Positions 27,638-36,639 of a DNA stretch of 64,000 nucleotides are shown in pieces (the first letter of the stretch is position 1; every line of letters begins with the position of its first letter). This stretch comes from Acidobacteriota bacterium (GTDB taxonomy: Bacteria; Acidobacteriota; Blastocatellia; Pyrinomonadales; Pyrinomonadaceae). The notes under the pieces are model-generated. The model did not search any database. It had not been told where the DNA came from and saw nothing but the letters and a program-made list of their open reading frames with translations. Position numbers and translations under genes: made by a program. The stretch is taken from assembly GCA_016716435.1 (NCBI GenBank), contig JADJWI010000003.1, forward strand, positions 620,001 to 684,000, written 5' to 3'.

Positions 27638-30600
27638 ACTGCTTTTTCGATGCCGTAGCGCGTGAGTTTTAGATAGAGCCCGCGACGGGTCAGGCCAAGC
27701 TCATTTGCGACCCGCGAGATGTTCCAATTGTGGCGTGAAAGCGCGGCCTTTATCATCTGCATTTCAAGCTCGCCGACAGCTTCCTCAAGCGTTGTGCCGG
27801 TCGAGAGATTGGCGAACGGCATTATCGGGCTCGAAAATGACGTGATCGGCTTTGAGTCGTTTGCCGATTCTCCAAAGGTCGTTATCGGCTTTGCCGAACG
27901 CCGCAACTCGGGCGAGAGGTGTTCGGGCGTTATCACGTCGCCATCCTCGGCACGGGCCACGACCCGCTGGATCTCATTGCAAAGTTGGCGGACGTTTCCC
28001 TCCCAATTGCAGACCATTAGCAGGTCAACGGTCTGCGGCGTGAAGGTGACATCGCGTTTGTGGAATTTCTCAGAGTAGTGGTTGACGTAGTAGTTGATGA
28101 TCGGCGGTATCTCCGAGCGGCGCTCGCGGAGCGGCGGCACCCGCAGCCGGATGACGTTTAGCCGATAGAAAAGATCTTCACGGAAGCTGCCCTCGGCGAC
28201 CTTTTCCTCAAGCGGCATATTGGTCGCCGCGATGACGCGGACATCGACCTTGATCGGCTTTTTCTCGCCGATCGGCTGCACCTCGCCTTCTTGCAAAAAT
28301 CGCAGCAGCTTTGGCTGAACGTCTATTGGCAGGTCGCCGACCTCATCAAGAAAAAGCGTTCCGCCATCGGCCGAGCGGATCATGCCGGGCGAATCTGTGA
28401 CCGCACCGGTAAACGCCCCGCGTTTATAACCGAAGAGATGCCCTTCGGCGAGCTCTTTCGGGACGGCCGTGCAATTGAACGGGATAAAGACCTTGTCCTT
28501 GCGGCTTGAAAGCGAATGGATCGCCCGCGAAACGAGCTCCTTACCTGTGCCCGATTCGCCGGTGACGAGGACCGTAACATCTGACGAGCGGATCTTGTAG
28601 ATCTCCTCAACAAGAGTCGTCATCGCCGGCGAGGAATGGATAAAGCCGGGCATGACGCTGGTCGAGGCGTGCGAGCCCGTTTCCTGCTCGGCCGGCCGCG
28701 AACGCTCGCGGGAACGAAGGTCAATTACGTCAAGCCCGAGCTCGACGACCTTGATCAGCGGCTGGAGCGGGCTACCGTCAGAGAGCTTTGCCGATGACGT
28801 TGGACTGATCAGCACCGCGGCGGCCGGAGCTCCGGCAGGCTTTAGGTCAAGAACGGCGAAGTTCTTCGAACGCTCGAAGGCCTTTGCTTTGCCCTCGACC
28901 TCGGCCTTTGCGTATTGTGAGACGAGTTCGGCGCTGTCCGAGGGCGCGATGCCGTGCGTGATGAATGGCCGAAGCTGCTTCTTCTCATTCATCTCGGCGA
29001 TGATGATCTTTTTGGCCGTCGTCTCCTGCTGCATTACGGCCATCAGCTCGCGGAAGAGCAGCTCACGCGAGGCGGTTGCCTCGGCAAGCCGGACCATCAG
29101 AAGCTGCGAAACGACCGAATTCGATCGCGCCGGTTCGCTGCGGGCGGGCAAGGCTTTCCTCGCCGCCGCGATCGATTCGGCATGCTTCAAGCGTTCGTCA
29201 ATGCCGAGCTTTTTGAATATATCCTTCGCCGCCTCAAGGTGACGCATCGCCTGCTCGCTGCGGTCTTTCGGTAGATGCTCGGCAAGCAGAAGATGGGCAT
29301 CGCCGATGTGGTAAATATCTTCAGCGGTCTCAAAGATCGTGAGCGACCGGTTGAAATGATGAACGGCCATTTCAGGGTCGCCGGCTTTTGCCGATTCGAG
29401 CCCGCGGATCCGCTGCACATTCCCGAAGACGAAAAAGTCCGACTCCGGATCGCTTGCCTCGACCATCGCGATGGCATTCTCAAATTCGGCCGTTCGATCA
29501 AGCCGGAGCAGTGCCTCGGCGAGCACGAGGCCGGCCATCTTTGCGTAGTGCTTGTCGCCGATGCGGCCGCTAAGCTCGATGGTCTCGCGGGCGGTCGCGG
29601 CAGCTTTTTCATATTCACCCTCGGCAAGCAGGCAACGCGAAAGATTGCGGAGAGCTTGTGCCTCATACCATTCGCGCTTGTGTTCGCGGGCGGCAGCGAC
29701 GGCCTGGGTCAGTAGGCTTCGTGCCTCATTCAGGTCGCCGCGGAGGATCTTCATCTCGCCGAGGCTGTCGAGAATGCCGGCGATGTGGGCATGGTTCGAT
29801 TCGATCGCAAGATCAAGCGCTCGCTTTATCCGCTCTTCGGCACGATGCCATTCGCCGACGTGCATCAGGTGAATGCCGAGATTGTTGTAGGCGATAACGG
29901 AGTTAAGAACATGCTCGGTCTGGTCAAAAAAGGTGATCGATTTCTCAAGGCACTCGATTCCATCCTGCGGCCGGCGAAGGAACCAATACGCGCCCGACAT
30001 ATCGGTATAAAGCTTGCCGAGCATGAACGGGGCCGAGCGGTCGCCGATGATCTTAATGCCGAGATCGAAATACTGAAGCGCCTCTTCGCTGTTACCTTCC
30101 TGATGGTAGCTGATCGCTATCTCGCGATAGGCCTCGGCCAGCCCGAGCCAATCGCCCACCGCACGGAGCGGCTCAAGGGCGGCGTTTGCGTGGTCGCGGC
30201 AGATGCTCGATTCATTTAGCTTGCGGTAAACGCGGGCGAGCCCGATGTGGATCTGCCCATTAAGCTGCGGAAGCTCGGCGGACGTTGCCGTTTCTAGCGT
30301 TTCCTTGAGGAGCGTAACCGCCTTCGGGTGGTCGCCGAGGTTGTTGTAGGCGATGGCGAGCTGCGTCATCACCCGGATGCGGATCTCCTGGCTCAGGCGG
30401 TCGAGGTTTTCGCGGTCCTCATAAGGGCGGATCGCCTCGAGCGATTCCTTATAGCGACCAACGGTCTCGAGCGTAAAGGAGTGGAGCCGTTTCAGGCTCG
30501 CGAGGTCGTCGTCCGTGTGGCCAAAGGCGGCGATCGCGTCAACGACGATGCGCTCGGCCTCGCTCGAAAGCCCTTCGCGGAGCTTTTGCCCGATCGAGGA

Positions 30601-30705
30601 GAAGAGCGCATCGAGAGCCTCGCGCGTGGGCACGTCTCGGCGGTCTTTCGCGATGCCCGGAGCCGCGGCTCGCGGACCGCGTTTGATGAGCGGAGTGCGT
30701 TTCAT
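27634..30705 (-). CDS. TPR-containing sigma-54-dependent transcriptional activator
   Basis: A 1023-residue regulator. The N-terminal half (about residues 50-520) is a series of TPR repeats (such as IAYNNLGDHPKAVTLLKETL) likely sensing a protein or peptide. A GAF-like linker follows (about 530-670). The sigma-54 AAA+ domain (about 690-930) has Walker A TGESGTGKELV (near 715), the sigma-54 contact GAFTGA (near 760), Walker B GGTLFLDEVGDLP and RLNVIRLRVPPLRER. A Fis-type helix-turn-helix closes it (NISRVANELGLTRRGLYLKL). The start is the ATG at 30705; a TTG at 30732 is also in frame. The target operon is not visible in the window. Confidence 0.93.
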   Translation of the reverse strand: MKRTPLIKRGPRAAAPGIAKDRRDVPTREALDALFSSIGQKLREGLSSEAERIVVDAIAAFGHTDDDLASLKRLHSFTLETVGRYKESLEAIRPYEDRENLDRLSQEIRIRVMTQLAIAYNNLGDHPKAVTLLKETLETATSAELPQLNGQIHIGLARVYRKLNESSICRDHANAALEPLRAVGDWLGLAEAYREIAISYHQEGNSEEALQYFDLGIKIIGDRSAPFMLGKLYTDMSGAYWFLRRPQDGIECLEKSITFFDQTEHVLNSVIAYNNLGIHLMHVGEWHRAEERIKRALDLAIESNHAHIAGILDSLGEMKILRGDLNEARSLLTQAVAAAREHKREWYEAQALRNLSRCLLAEGEYEKAAATARETIELSGRIGDKHYAKMAGLVLAEALLRLDRTAEFENAIAMVEASDPESDFFVFGNVQRIRGLESAKAGDPEMAVHHFNRSLTIFETAEDIYHIGDAHLLLAEHLPKDRSEQAMRHLEAAKDIFKKLGIDERLKHAESIAAARKALPARSEPARSNSVVSQLLMVRLAEATASRELLFRELMAVMQQETTAKKIIIAEMNEKKQLRPFITHGIAPSDSAELVSQYAKAEVEGKAKAFERSKNFAVLDLKPAGAPAAAVLISPTSSAKLSDGSPLQPLIKVVELGLDVIDLRSRERSRPAEQETGSHASTSVMPGFIHSSPAMTTLVEEIYKIRSSDVTVLVTGESGTGKELVSRAIHSLSSRKDKVFIPFNCTAVPKELAEGHLFGYKRGAFTGAVTDSPGMIRSADGGTLFLDEVGDLPIDVQPKLLRFLQEGEVQPIGEKKPIKVDVRVIAATNMPLEEKVAEGSFREDLFYRLNVIRLRVPPLRERRSEIPPIINYYVNHYSEKFHKRDVTFTPQTVDLLMVCNWEGNVRQLCNEIQRVVARAEDGDVITPEHLSPELRRSAKPITTFGESANDSKPITSFSSPIMPFANLSTGTTLEEAVGELEMQMIKAALSRHNWNISRVANELGLTRRGLYLKLTRYGIEKAV

Positions 30706-30879
30706 TTGATTGGCGGTTTCGGTTCCGGGCAAGGCCGGAATGAGGCCGCTTTTTCAGCGGGCCGATCGCCCTAAAATGCAAAAATTGAATACTAAGTAAA
30801 CAGCGCATTCGAAAGTTAGCAGAAATTAGCCGCGGTGTCTATAATTATTTTTCCGCTTTCAATGCAAGGCGGCGGCAAA

Positions 30880-31191
30880 ATGGCAGAATTTCCGGAACAT
30901 GACGGCGATGTGCTGACCGAGCGGCGTTCGAAGCTCGAGAAGCCTAAGCTCTTTAAGGTCATCCTTCACAACGATGATTTTACGACGATGGAGTTCGTCG
31001 TTTTTGTGCTTGAGCACGTTTTTAAGAAAACGCGGCCCGAGGCACTGGAGATAATGCTCAGCGTCCATTACAACGGTATCGGCGTCGCTGGCGTCTTCCC
31101 CTACGAGGTCGCCTACATGAAGCAGCAAAAGGCGATGAACCTCGCCAAATCCCGCGAATACCCGCTGCTCGTAACCATCGAAGAAGAATAA
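30880..31191 (+). CDS. clpS: ClpS adaptor of the Clp protease
   Basis: A 103-residue protein from the start at 30880 (other in-frame starts are GTG 30835 and ATG 30862). KPKLFKVILHNDDFTTMEFV and VFVLEHVFKKTRPEA with EVAYMKQQKAMNLAKSREYP carry the ClpS core, including the pocket that binds N-degron residues. ClpS delivers N-end-rule substrates to ClpAP. The clpA gene is not adjacent in this window. It is followed by a toxin-antitoxin pair. Confidence 0.93.
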   Translation: MAEFPEHDGDVLTERRSKLEKPKLFKVILHNDDFTTMEFVVFVLEHVFKKTRPEALEIMLSVHYNGIGVAGVFPYEVAYMKQQKAMNLAKSREYPLLVTIEEE

Positions 31192-31223
31192 GAATTGAAA
31201 ATGAATTCCTGATGTGAGAGTAT

Positions 31224-31246
31224 CGGTGTGGCAACTTGCCACACCG
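31224..31246. promoter_or_regulatory. 23-bp palindrome, likely operator of the toxin-antitoxin module
   Basis: CGGTGTGGCAA-c-TTGCCACACCG is a perfect 11-bp inverted repeat with a 1-nt centre, ending 11 bp before the antitoxin ATG. Ribbon-helix-helix antitoxins of this type commonly bind such sites to repress their own operon. It could instead be a transcription terminator of clpS or a repeat, as no T-run follows. Confidence 0.5.
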
Positions 31247-31257
31247 GGTTGACACAT

Positions 31258-31578
31258 ATGGCTTTGACAACAGCAAAGAAGAATACGCGCGAGAGCCGGC
31301 TTAATGTTCGGTTGGCGTCCGACCTCAAGGCTCGAATAAGACGGGCCGCGAATGTTCTGGGTCAAGACCTTACAGAGTTCGCTGTTTCGACACTAGATGA
31401 GCGTGCGAAAGAGGTGCTGGAGGCTCATGAATCCATGATCCTTTCGGAAAACGAGCGTCGCGCCTTTCTGGACATTTTGGCTGGCGACCCTCCTGCCCCA
31501 ACGAAAAAGGCACTTGAAGCTGCAAAGAAGTATAAAAGTGGAGAGAGGAAAGGCGTTGTCTATGAATTTGCGGATTGA
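31258..31578 (+). CDS. DUF1778 (TacA-like) antitoxin
   Basis: A 106-residue protein. RLNVRLASDLKARIRRAANV and LGQDLTEFAVSTLDERAKEV form a ribbon-helix-helix DNA-binding N-terminus typical of DUF1778. The C-terminus (ILAGDPPAPTKKALEAAKKY) is the flexible part that wraps and inhibits the GNAT toxin. It overlaps the toxin gene by 17 bp. Local base composition is less GC-rich than the neighbouring core genes, as is usual for mobile toxin-antitoxin modules. Confidence 0.9.
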   Translation: MALTTAKKNTRESRLNVRLASDLKARIRRAANVLGQDLTEFAVSTLDERAKEVLEAHESMILSENERRAFLDILAGDPPAPTKKALEAAKKYKSGERKGVVYEFAD

Positions 31579-32059
31579 ACCGTTAACGCGAATTCACAAT
31601 CGTAAAGCGTTCAGCTGTTCGGATGAGACGGTCGATCAGTTCCTTCGGCAAAAAGCCTTGCAGGATCAGGAACTTGATCTCAGTCGAACTATGGTTCTCA
31701 CTAATACCGCACACGATCCTACGGGGATAATTGGCTATCACACACTCGCGATAACTCAGATTCCGCAGGAACAGATCCCGAACGACAGGCCAAAGATCAA
31801 ACGAGGCATCCCTGTCATACTGCTTGGTCAACTCGGAATTGATTCGGAATATCAGGGAATGGGTTACGGCGAACGCATGTTGACCGATGCTCAATCGCGT
31901 GTGTGCGACATTGCCGCCAAGGTGGGTGTTCGTGCGATGATATTGGACGCGAGAACGGAGCGACTGGCGTCGTGGTATGAGAGCCACGGATTTATGAGGC
32001 TCGCGGGGTCAATGAGAATGGTGAAACGCATTGAGACGATTCGGCAGGAATATTTTTAG
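31562..32059 (+). CDS. GNAT toxin (TacT-like tRNA acetyltransferase)
   Basis: A 165-residue GNAT. RIEPLTRIHNRKAFSCSDET, LLGQLGIDSEYQGMGYGERM (acetyl-CoA loop) and ASWYESHGFMRLAGS with a catalytic-type Tyr are those of the DUF1778-partner acetyltransferases. Family members such as TacT acetylate aminoacyl-tRNA and stop translation. Start at 31562 (MNLRIEPL); upstream codons are open but lie within the antitoxin gene. The pair is a type II toxin-antitoxin module. Confidence 0.9.
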   Translation: MNLRIEPLTRIHNRKAFSCSDETVDQFLRQKALQDQELDLSRTMVLTNTAHDPTGIIGYHTLAITQIPQEQIPNDRPKIKRGIPVILLGQLGIDSEYQGMGYGERMLTDAQSRVCDIAAKVGVRAMILDARTERLASWYESHGFMRLAGSMRMVKRIETIRQEYF

Positions 32060-32126
32060 GAGATTGAAGACGAGAAGACCTCGAAAACCTGCTGTTTCCT
32101 TCCTAGAAATTCACGCGATTTGTATG

Positions 32127-32273
32127 CTAATCTAAGCGTTGTTATGCGGAGGCCATCGCCCATTATATGCACGAGATTAGGGACTTAAGTTCAACCCGGA
32201 GTTGAGCGGTGGCGAAATTTTGCCTTGATAGGGTCCCAAGCTAACTTAACGGCTTGGGGCTTTTTGATTTTTT
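32127..32273 (+). ncRNA. Structured leader RNA of ileS (attenuator or riboswitch candidate)
   Basis: A leader of about 150 nt before ileS can fold into CTAATCT/AGATTAG (32127-32133 / 32174-32180), a three-way domain closed by GGGAC/GTCCC (32180-32184 / 32233-32237) with two inner hairpins (TTCAA...TTGA and GGCGAAA/TTTTGCC), and a terminator. The CCC of the closing stem is shared with the terminator, so the two are mutually exclusive. TTAAGTT (32185-32191) is also complementary to AACTTAA (32243-32249) in the terminator loop. A canonical T-box core is not visible. Confidence 0.5.
32235..32273 (+). terminator. Rho-independent terminator abutting the ileS start
   Basis: CCCAAGC-(10 nt)-GCTTGGG, then GC and TTTTTGATTTTTT. 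It ends 4 nt before the ileS ATG and so would need to be bypassed for expression. Confidence 0.75.
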
Positions 32274-32276
32274 ACA

Positions 32277-35168
32277 ATGACCGAAAGCTTAGAACTAAAG
32301 AAAACAGTAAATCTGCCGAAGACGAATTTTGGGCAGAAGGCGAATCTTGGGCAGAGCGAACCCGCCCGGCTCAAGAAGTGGAAAGAGGCCGGGCTTTACG
32401 AACGCATCGCCGAGACGCGACGCGGCCGGGAGAAGTTCATTCTCCACGACGGCCCGCCCTATGCGAACGCTGATATCCACATCGGCACGGCGCTCAACAA
32501 GATACTCAAGGACTTCGTCGTCAAGAGCCGTTCGATGATGGGCTTTGATGCGCCGTATGTTCCGGGCTACGACTGCCACGGGCTGCCGATCGAAACGCAC
32601 GTAGAGCGAAAGCTCGCCGAAAAGGGTAAGAACAAGGCCGACATTCCCGTTTCGACCTTTCGGCGTATCTGCCGCGAGCACGCCTCGACGGCGATGAACA
32701 ACCAGACCCGCGACTTTCAGCGGCTAGGGATCCTCGGCGAATGGGAGAACCCATATCTGACGATGTCCGCCGAGTATGAATCGGCGACCGCACGGCTTTT
32801 CGGGCGGTTTCTCGAACGCGGTTATGTTTATAAGGGCCTGCGGCCCGTATATTGGTGCATTCACGACCAGACGGCGCTTGCCGAGGCCGAGGTCGAATAC
32901 AAAGAGCACACGTCGCCTTCGGTCTATGTGAAGTTTTCGCTTAGGTCCGATCCGGCCTCGATCGATCCCGCCCTTGCGGGGAAGAAGGTGTTCTTCGTCA
33001 TCTGGACGACCACGCCCTGGACGCTGCCGGCAAATCTCGGTATCGCGGTCCATCCTGAATTTGATTACTCCGCGGTCGAGGTCGGTGACGAGGTCTATAT
33101 CGTCGCTTCAGAGCTGAAGGGTTCGCTGGCGGAGACGTGCAGCTTTACGAACTCGGCGGAACTCGCCCGCTTTAAGGGCTCAAAGCTCGACCGGCTTGAG
33201 GCAAAACATGCATGGCTCAACCGCACCTCGCTGGTAATGAACGGCGAGCACGTAACGCTCGGCGAGGCCGATGCCGAGACTGAGCTGGACGTCCGATTTG
33301 AAATCAAGGGTTCGGCCAAATCCGGCACCGGACTCGTGCACACGGCACCGGGCCACGGAGCGGACGACTTTCACATCGGCAAGGCATATGGGCTTGAGAT
33401 CTACAATCCGGTGGATGCGGCCGGGCGGTTTATCGCCGAGGTCGAGCACTTCGGCGGGATGAAGATCTTTGACGCGAACCCGAAGATCGTCGAGTTTCTA
33501 GATGAAAGCGGAATGCTCCTCCATTCGGAGAAGTATCAGCACCGCTATCCTCACTGCTGGCGATGCAAGAATCCGGTCATCTTTCGGGCGACTCCGCAAT
33601 GGTTCATCTCGATGGACGAGGTCGCCGCTCCTATCCAGGAAGGGAGCTCGGGCACGAAGCCTCTGAGACAGCAGGCACTTGCCGAGATCGAGAAAGTGAA
33701 ATGGCATCCAGCGTGGGGCGAAGGCCGGATGGCGAATATGTTCAAGGGCCGGCCTGATTGGTGCGTCTCGCGGCAGCGTTCGTGGGGCGTTCCGATCCCC
33801 GTTTTTTACTGCAGCGGCTGCGAAGAAACGGTCGCCGACCCGAGTGTCGTTGATCACGTCGCGGACATCTTTGCCAAGGAAACCGCCGACGCCTGGTACG
33901 CACGGACGGAGAGCGAACTCCTGCCCGAGGGCTTTGCTTGCACGAAATGCGGCGGCACAGAGTTCCGCAAAGAGACTGACATTCTCGACGTCTGGTTCGA
34001 CTCGGGCTCGTCGTGCGTCGCAGTGCTTGAGACTCGCGGCGAGACGCTCCGCTTTCCGGCGGATGTTTATCTCGAGGGTGGCGATCAATACCGCGGCTGG
34101 TTCAATTCGTCGATGAGCTGCGGCATCGCGGCACACGGCACGGCGCCGTATCGGCAGGTGATAACCCACGGCTGGGTCGTCGATGGTGAGGGCAAAAAGC
34201 AATCGAAATCGGTCGGCAACGTGACGGCTCCGCAGGAGATAATTGATAAGTCGGGGGCGGAGATCTTGCGGCTTTGGGCTGCTGCGGTTGACTACACCGA
34301 GGACGTCCGATGCTCGGACGAGATCCTCTCGCGGGTCGTCGATGCCTATCGCAAGATGCGGAACACGCTCCGCTACGCGCTCGGTAATCTTGATGGCTTT
34401 GACCCGGCGGCGGATTCGGTCGCGGAATCGGAGATGCTAGCGATCGACCAATGGGCACTTGCAAGCCTTGAGGTAGTTTCGGCAAAGGTGCAGAAGGGGT
34501 TTGAGGACTACGACTTTCAGGCGGCCTACGGAGCGCTTTACAATTTCTGCACCGTCACGCTCTCGGCCCGTTACTTTGACATCATCAAGGACCGGCTTTA
34601 CATCTTCGCCCCGCGTTCGATAGAACGACGCTCGGCACAGACGGCGCTTTATCGCATCGCCGATTCGCTCTGCCGGCTGATGGCGCCGCTGCTCGCATTT
34701 ACAAGCGACGAGGCATGGGAAAACTTGCCGGGGACTCGCGAGGCTTCAGTACATATGGCCGAATTCCCGGTCGCAACGCGTCTTGACGAAGCGGCGGAAG
34801 CGGAATTGCTCTCGCAGTGGGAACGCATCTTCGCCATCCGCGACGAGGTTTTGAGATCGCTCGAAACGGCGAGGGGCGAAAAGGTGATCGGTTCATCGCT
34901 CGAGGCAAAGGTCATCCTGACGACCGATAAGCCGACGACGATGTTTTTGATGGAGCATTTCACCGAGCTTCGGTATATATTTATCGTTTCACAGGTCGAG
35001 GTGCACGAGGGCGAGCCGTTTGCCGTCAAGATCGAAAAAGCACACGGCGAGAAATGCGAGCGATGCTGGAACTATTCATCCCGCGTCGGTGAATTTGAAA
35101 GCTATCCGACCGTCTGCGAGCGGTGCATTGAAGCTCTTCGCGAGATTGAAAAGGCAGCGGCCGCTTAG
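32277..35168 (+). CDS. ileS: Isoleucyl-tRNA synthetase
   Basis: A 963-residue class I synthetase that charges tRNA-Ile. LKKTVNLPKTNFGQKANLGQ is the usual N-terminus; HIGTALNKILKD carries HIGH; GEGKKQSKSVGNV carries the KMSKS-like loop (KQSKS). An editing domain lies between, and a C-terminal zinc site (CERCWNY ... CERC) is present. Length is typical. The start has no ribosome site, because the preceding bases are the terminator T-run. It is normally followed by lspA, which lies about 950 bp downstream here. Confidence 0.97.
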   Translation: MTESLELKKTVNLPKTNFGQKANLGQSEPARLKKWKEAGLYERIAETRRGREKFILHDGPPYANADIHIGTALNKILKDFVVKSRSMMGFDAPYVPGYDCHGLPIETHVERKLAEKGKNKADIPVSTFRRICREHASTAMNNQTRDFQRLGILGEWENPYLTMSAEYESATARLFGRFLERGYVYKGLRPVYWCIHDQTALAEAEVEYKEHTSPSVYVKFSLRSDPASIDPALAGKKVFFVIWTTTPWTLPANLGIAVHPEFDYSAVEVGDEVYIVASELKGSLAETCSFTNSAELARFKGSKLDRLEAKHAWLNRTSLVMNGEHVTLGEADAETELDVRFEIKGSAKSGTGLVHTAPGHGADDFHIGKAYGLEIYNPVDAAGRFIAEVEHFGGMKIFDANPKIVEFLDESGMLLHSEKYQHRYPHCWRCKNPVIFRATPQWFISMDEVAAPIQEGSSGTKPLRQQALAEIEKVKWHPAWGEGRMANMFKGRPDWCVSRQRSWGVPIPVFYCSGCEETVADPSVVDHVADIFAKETADAWYARTESELLPEGFACTKCGGTEFRKETDILDVWFDSGSSCVAVLETRGETLRFPADVYLEGGDQYRGWFNSSMSCGIAAHGTAPYRQVITHGWVVDGEGKKQSKSVGNVTAPQEIIDKSGAEILRLWAAAVDYTEDVRCSDEILSRVVDAYRKMRNTLRYALGNLDGFDPAADSVAESEMLAIDQWALASLEVVSAKVQKGFEDYDFQAAYGALYNFCTVTLSARYFDIIKDRLYIFAPRSIERRSAQTALYRIADSLCRLMAPLLAFTSDEAWENLPGTREASVHMAEFPVATRLDEAAEAELLSQWERIFAIRDEVLRSLETARGEKVIGSSLEAKVILTTDKPTTMFLMEHFTELRYIFIVSQVEVHEGEPFAVKIEKAHGEKCERCWNYSSRVGEFESYPTVCERCIEALREIEKAAAA

Positions 35169-35180
35169 AGGAAGATCAAT

Positions 35181-35606
35181 ATGAAAAGATTCGTAGCAAC
35201 ATTTTCCGTGCTGATGCTGCTTGCGGTTGCGGCCGCGGCGCAGAGCGTCCGGACGCCCGAACGCGGTTCTGCTGAACGCAAGGCGATACTCGATGCCATT
35301 CGCGTCCCGGTCGAGCGCGATATGAAGCAGAAGATCGTTTTCGTGACCGACGAATTTCGCGTGTATCAGAACTGGGCATTTGTCAGCGGCACTCTGCAGA
35401 CGCCCGATGGCGGGCAGCCGGACCTGAGAGGAACGGCTTGGGCCGAGGAAGCCGATTTCTTTGAAAATAACTTTTTTGCGCTCGTGCGAAAGACGGGCAC
35501 GCGCTGGCGGGTGACGACCAACGCCATCGGCTGCACCGACGTTTGCTATGCCGACTGGTGGCGGCGATACCGGGCACCAAAGGCCGTGTTTCCATACACG
35601 GAATGA
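35181..35606 (+). CDS. Small exported protein of unknown function
   Basis: A 141-residue protein with a signal peptide (residues 1-20, ending AAAAQ). The mature part contains ERDMKQKIVFVTDEFRVYQN and GTAWAEEADFFENNFFALVR, which read like a short beta-rich domain, and ends with two cysteines (IGCTDVCYADWW). I do not know the family. It lies 12 bp after ileS and is followed by a second small exported protein. Confidence 0.75.
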   Translation: MKRFVATFSVLMLLAVAAAAQSVRTPERGSAERKAILDAIRVPVERDMKQKIVFVTDEFRVYQNWAFVSGTLQTPDGGQPDLRGTAWAEEADFFENNFFALVRKTGTRWRVTTNAIGCTDVCYADWWRRYRAPKAVFPYTE

Positions 35607-35683
35607 ACGAAAATGAAACCGCGAGTGCGGCCGGCTCGTAGTTCTGAACGTCCACTAATCTAAAAACTGTAAGGAGTTCAGCA

Positions 35684-36118
35684 ATGAAACACGCTATTTC
35701 GGCCACATTTTTCGTTCTCGCAATTTTCGCTACGGCCGCGGCCGCTCAATCGGATGAAAAAGATGCGGTGCGCGTCCCGCTGATGAACTACATCAAAGGA
35801 CACGAGACCGGCCAGGGCGAGTACTTCCGCAAGGCATTCCATACGGAAGGAAGCATGGTCTGGATGCGCGACGGCAAGTTCACGTCACGCACATTTGCAG
35901 AATATATTGCCGGAGCATCGGGCAAGCCGGCAGCTGATGAAAAGGACAGGCGTCGGAGCATCGAAGGAATTGAGATAGCCGGGACGGCGGCGACGGCAAA
36001 GATTATACTCGACTACCCGAACGTCAGGTTCGTCGATTTTATGTCGCTGCTCAAGATCGATGGCGAATGGAAGATCGTTAGCAAGGTCTTTTACGCCGAG
36101 CCGAAGAACACAAAGTGA
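35684..36118 (+). CDS. Exported lumazine-binding-like / NTF2-fold protein
   Basis: A 144-residue protein with a signal peptide (residues 1-22) and a putative lumazine-binding (PF12893-like) or SnoaL/NTF2 domain: PLMNYIKGHETGQGEYFRKA, HTEGSMVWMRDGKF and LLKIDGEWKIVSKVFYAEP. These domains occur in many exported proteins of unsettled function. An AAGGAG site precedes the ATG. Its stop overlaps the lspA GTG start (GTGA, 36115-36118). Confidence 0.8.
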   Translation: MKHAISATFFVLAIFATAAAAQSDEKDAVRVPLMNYIKGHETGQGEYFRKAFHTEGSMVWMRDGKFTSRTFAEYIAGASGKPAADEKDRRRSIEGIEIAGTAATAKIILDYPNVRFVDFMSLLKIDGEWKIVSKVFYAEPKNTK

Positions 36119-36639
36119 ACAAAACAGACTTTTTGTGGAAACTCGCTTACCTCGTCATAACCGGCGGGGTTTTTCTGGTCGATCAAACCACGAAGGCCTG
36201 GGCGGTCAGCCGTCTTCGGTTTGGGGACGACATCTCGGTCATTCCGGGGTTTCTCAATTTCGCCTATGCCCAGAACACGGGTGTGGCGTTTTCGATGTTT
36301 GACGATTACGGCGATCCCGGACGTTGGGGGCTCTCGGCCGTAGCGATCGTTGCCGGCGTTCTGGTGCTCTTTTACTTTTGGCGAACGCCGCGTTCGGATG
36401 ACCGCGTCCTCGGCGCGCTTGCTCTTCTACTTGCCGGGATAATCGGCAACGTTACCGACCGTGTGCGGCTCGGGTTCGTTGTCGATTTCATCGATGTACA
36501 ATTCGGCTCATGGCACTACCCGACCTTCAACGTCGCCGACATGGCGATCGTCATCGGCGCCGGATTGTTGATCCTAGATATGGTTTGGTCGAAGAAGGAG
36601 AAGGCTGAGCCGCCGACGGAGAACGCGACAGCAAAATGA
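36115..36639 (+). CDS. lspA: Lipoprotein signal peptidase (signal peptidase II)
   Basis: A 174-residue membrane aspartyl protease that cleaves the signal peptide of diacylated lipoproteins. Four helices; QNTGVAFSMF, GIIGNVTDRVRLGFVVDFID (first catalytic Asp) and TFNVADMAIVIGAG (second Asp) are the family motifs. GTG start overlapping the previous stop. The lgt gene lies 1 kb downstream, so both lipoprotein-maturation enzymes are in this segment. Confidence 0.96.
   Translation: MNKTDFLWKLAYLVITGGVFLVDQTTKAWAVSRLRFGDDISVIPGFLNFAYAQNTGVAFSMFDDYGDPGRWGLSAVAIVAGVLVLFYFWRTPRSDDRVLGALALLLAGIIGNVTDRVRLGFVVDFIDVQFGSWHYPTFNVADMAIVIGAGLLILDMVWSKKEKAEPPTENATAK

Noticed and set aside
32127..32276. Canonical T-box riboswitch upstream of ileS
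   Set aside because: The GGGTGGNACCGCG core is absent, and UGGC would not pair with the ACCA end of tRNA-Ile. A different leader class is kept as a finding.
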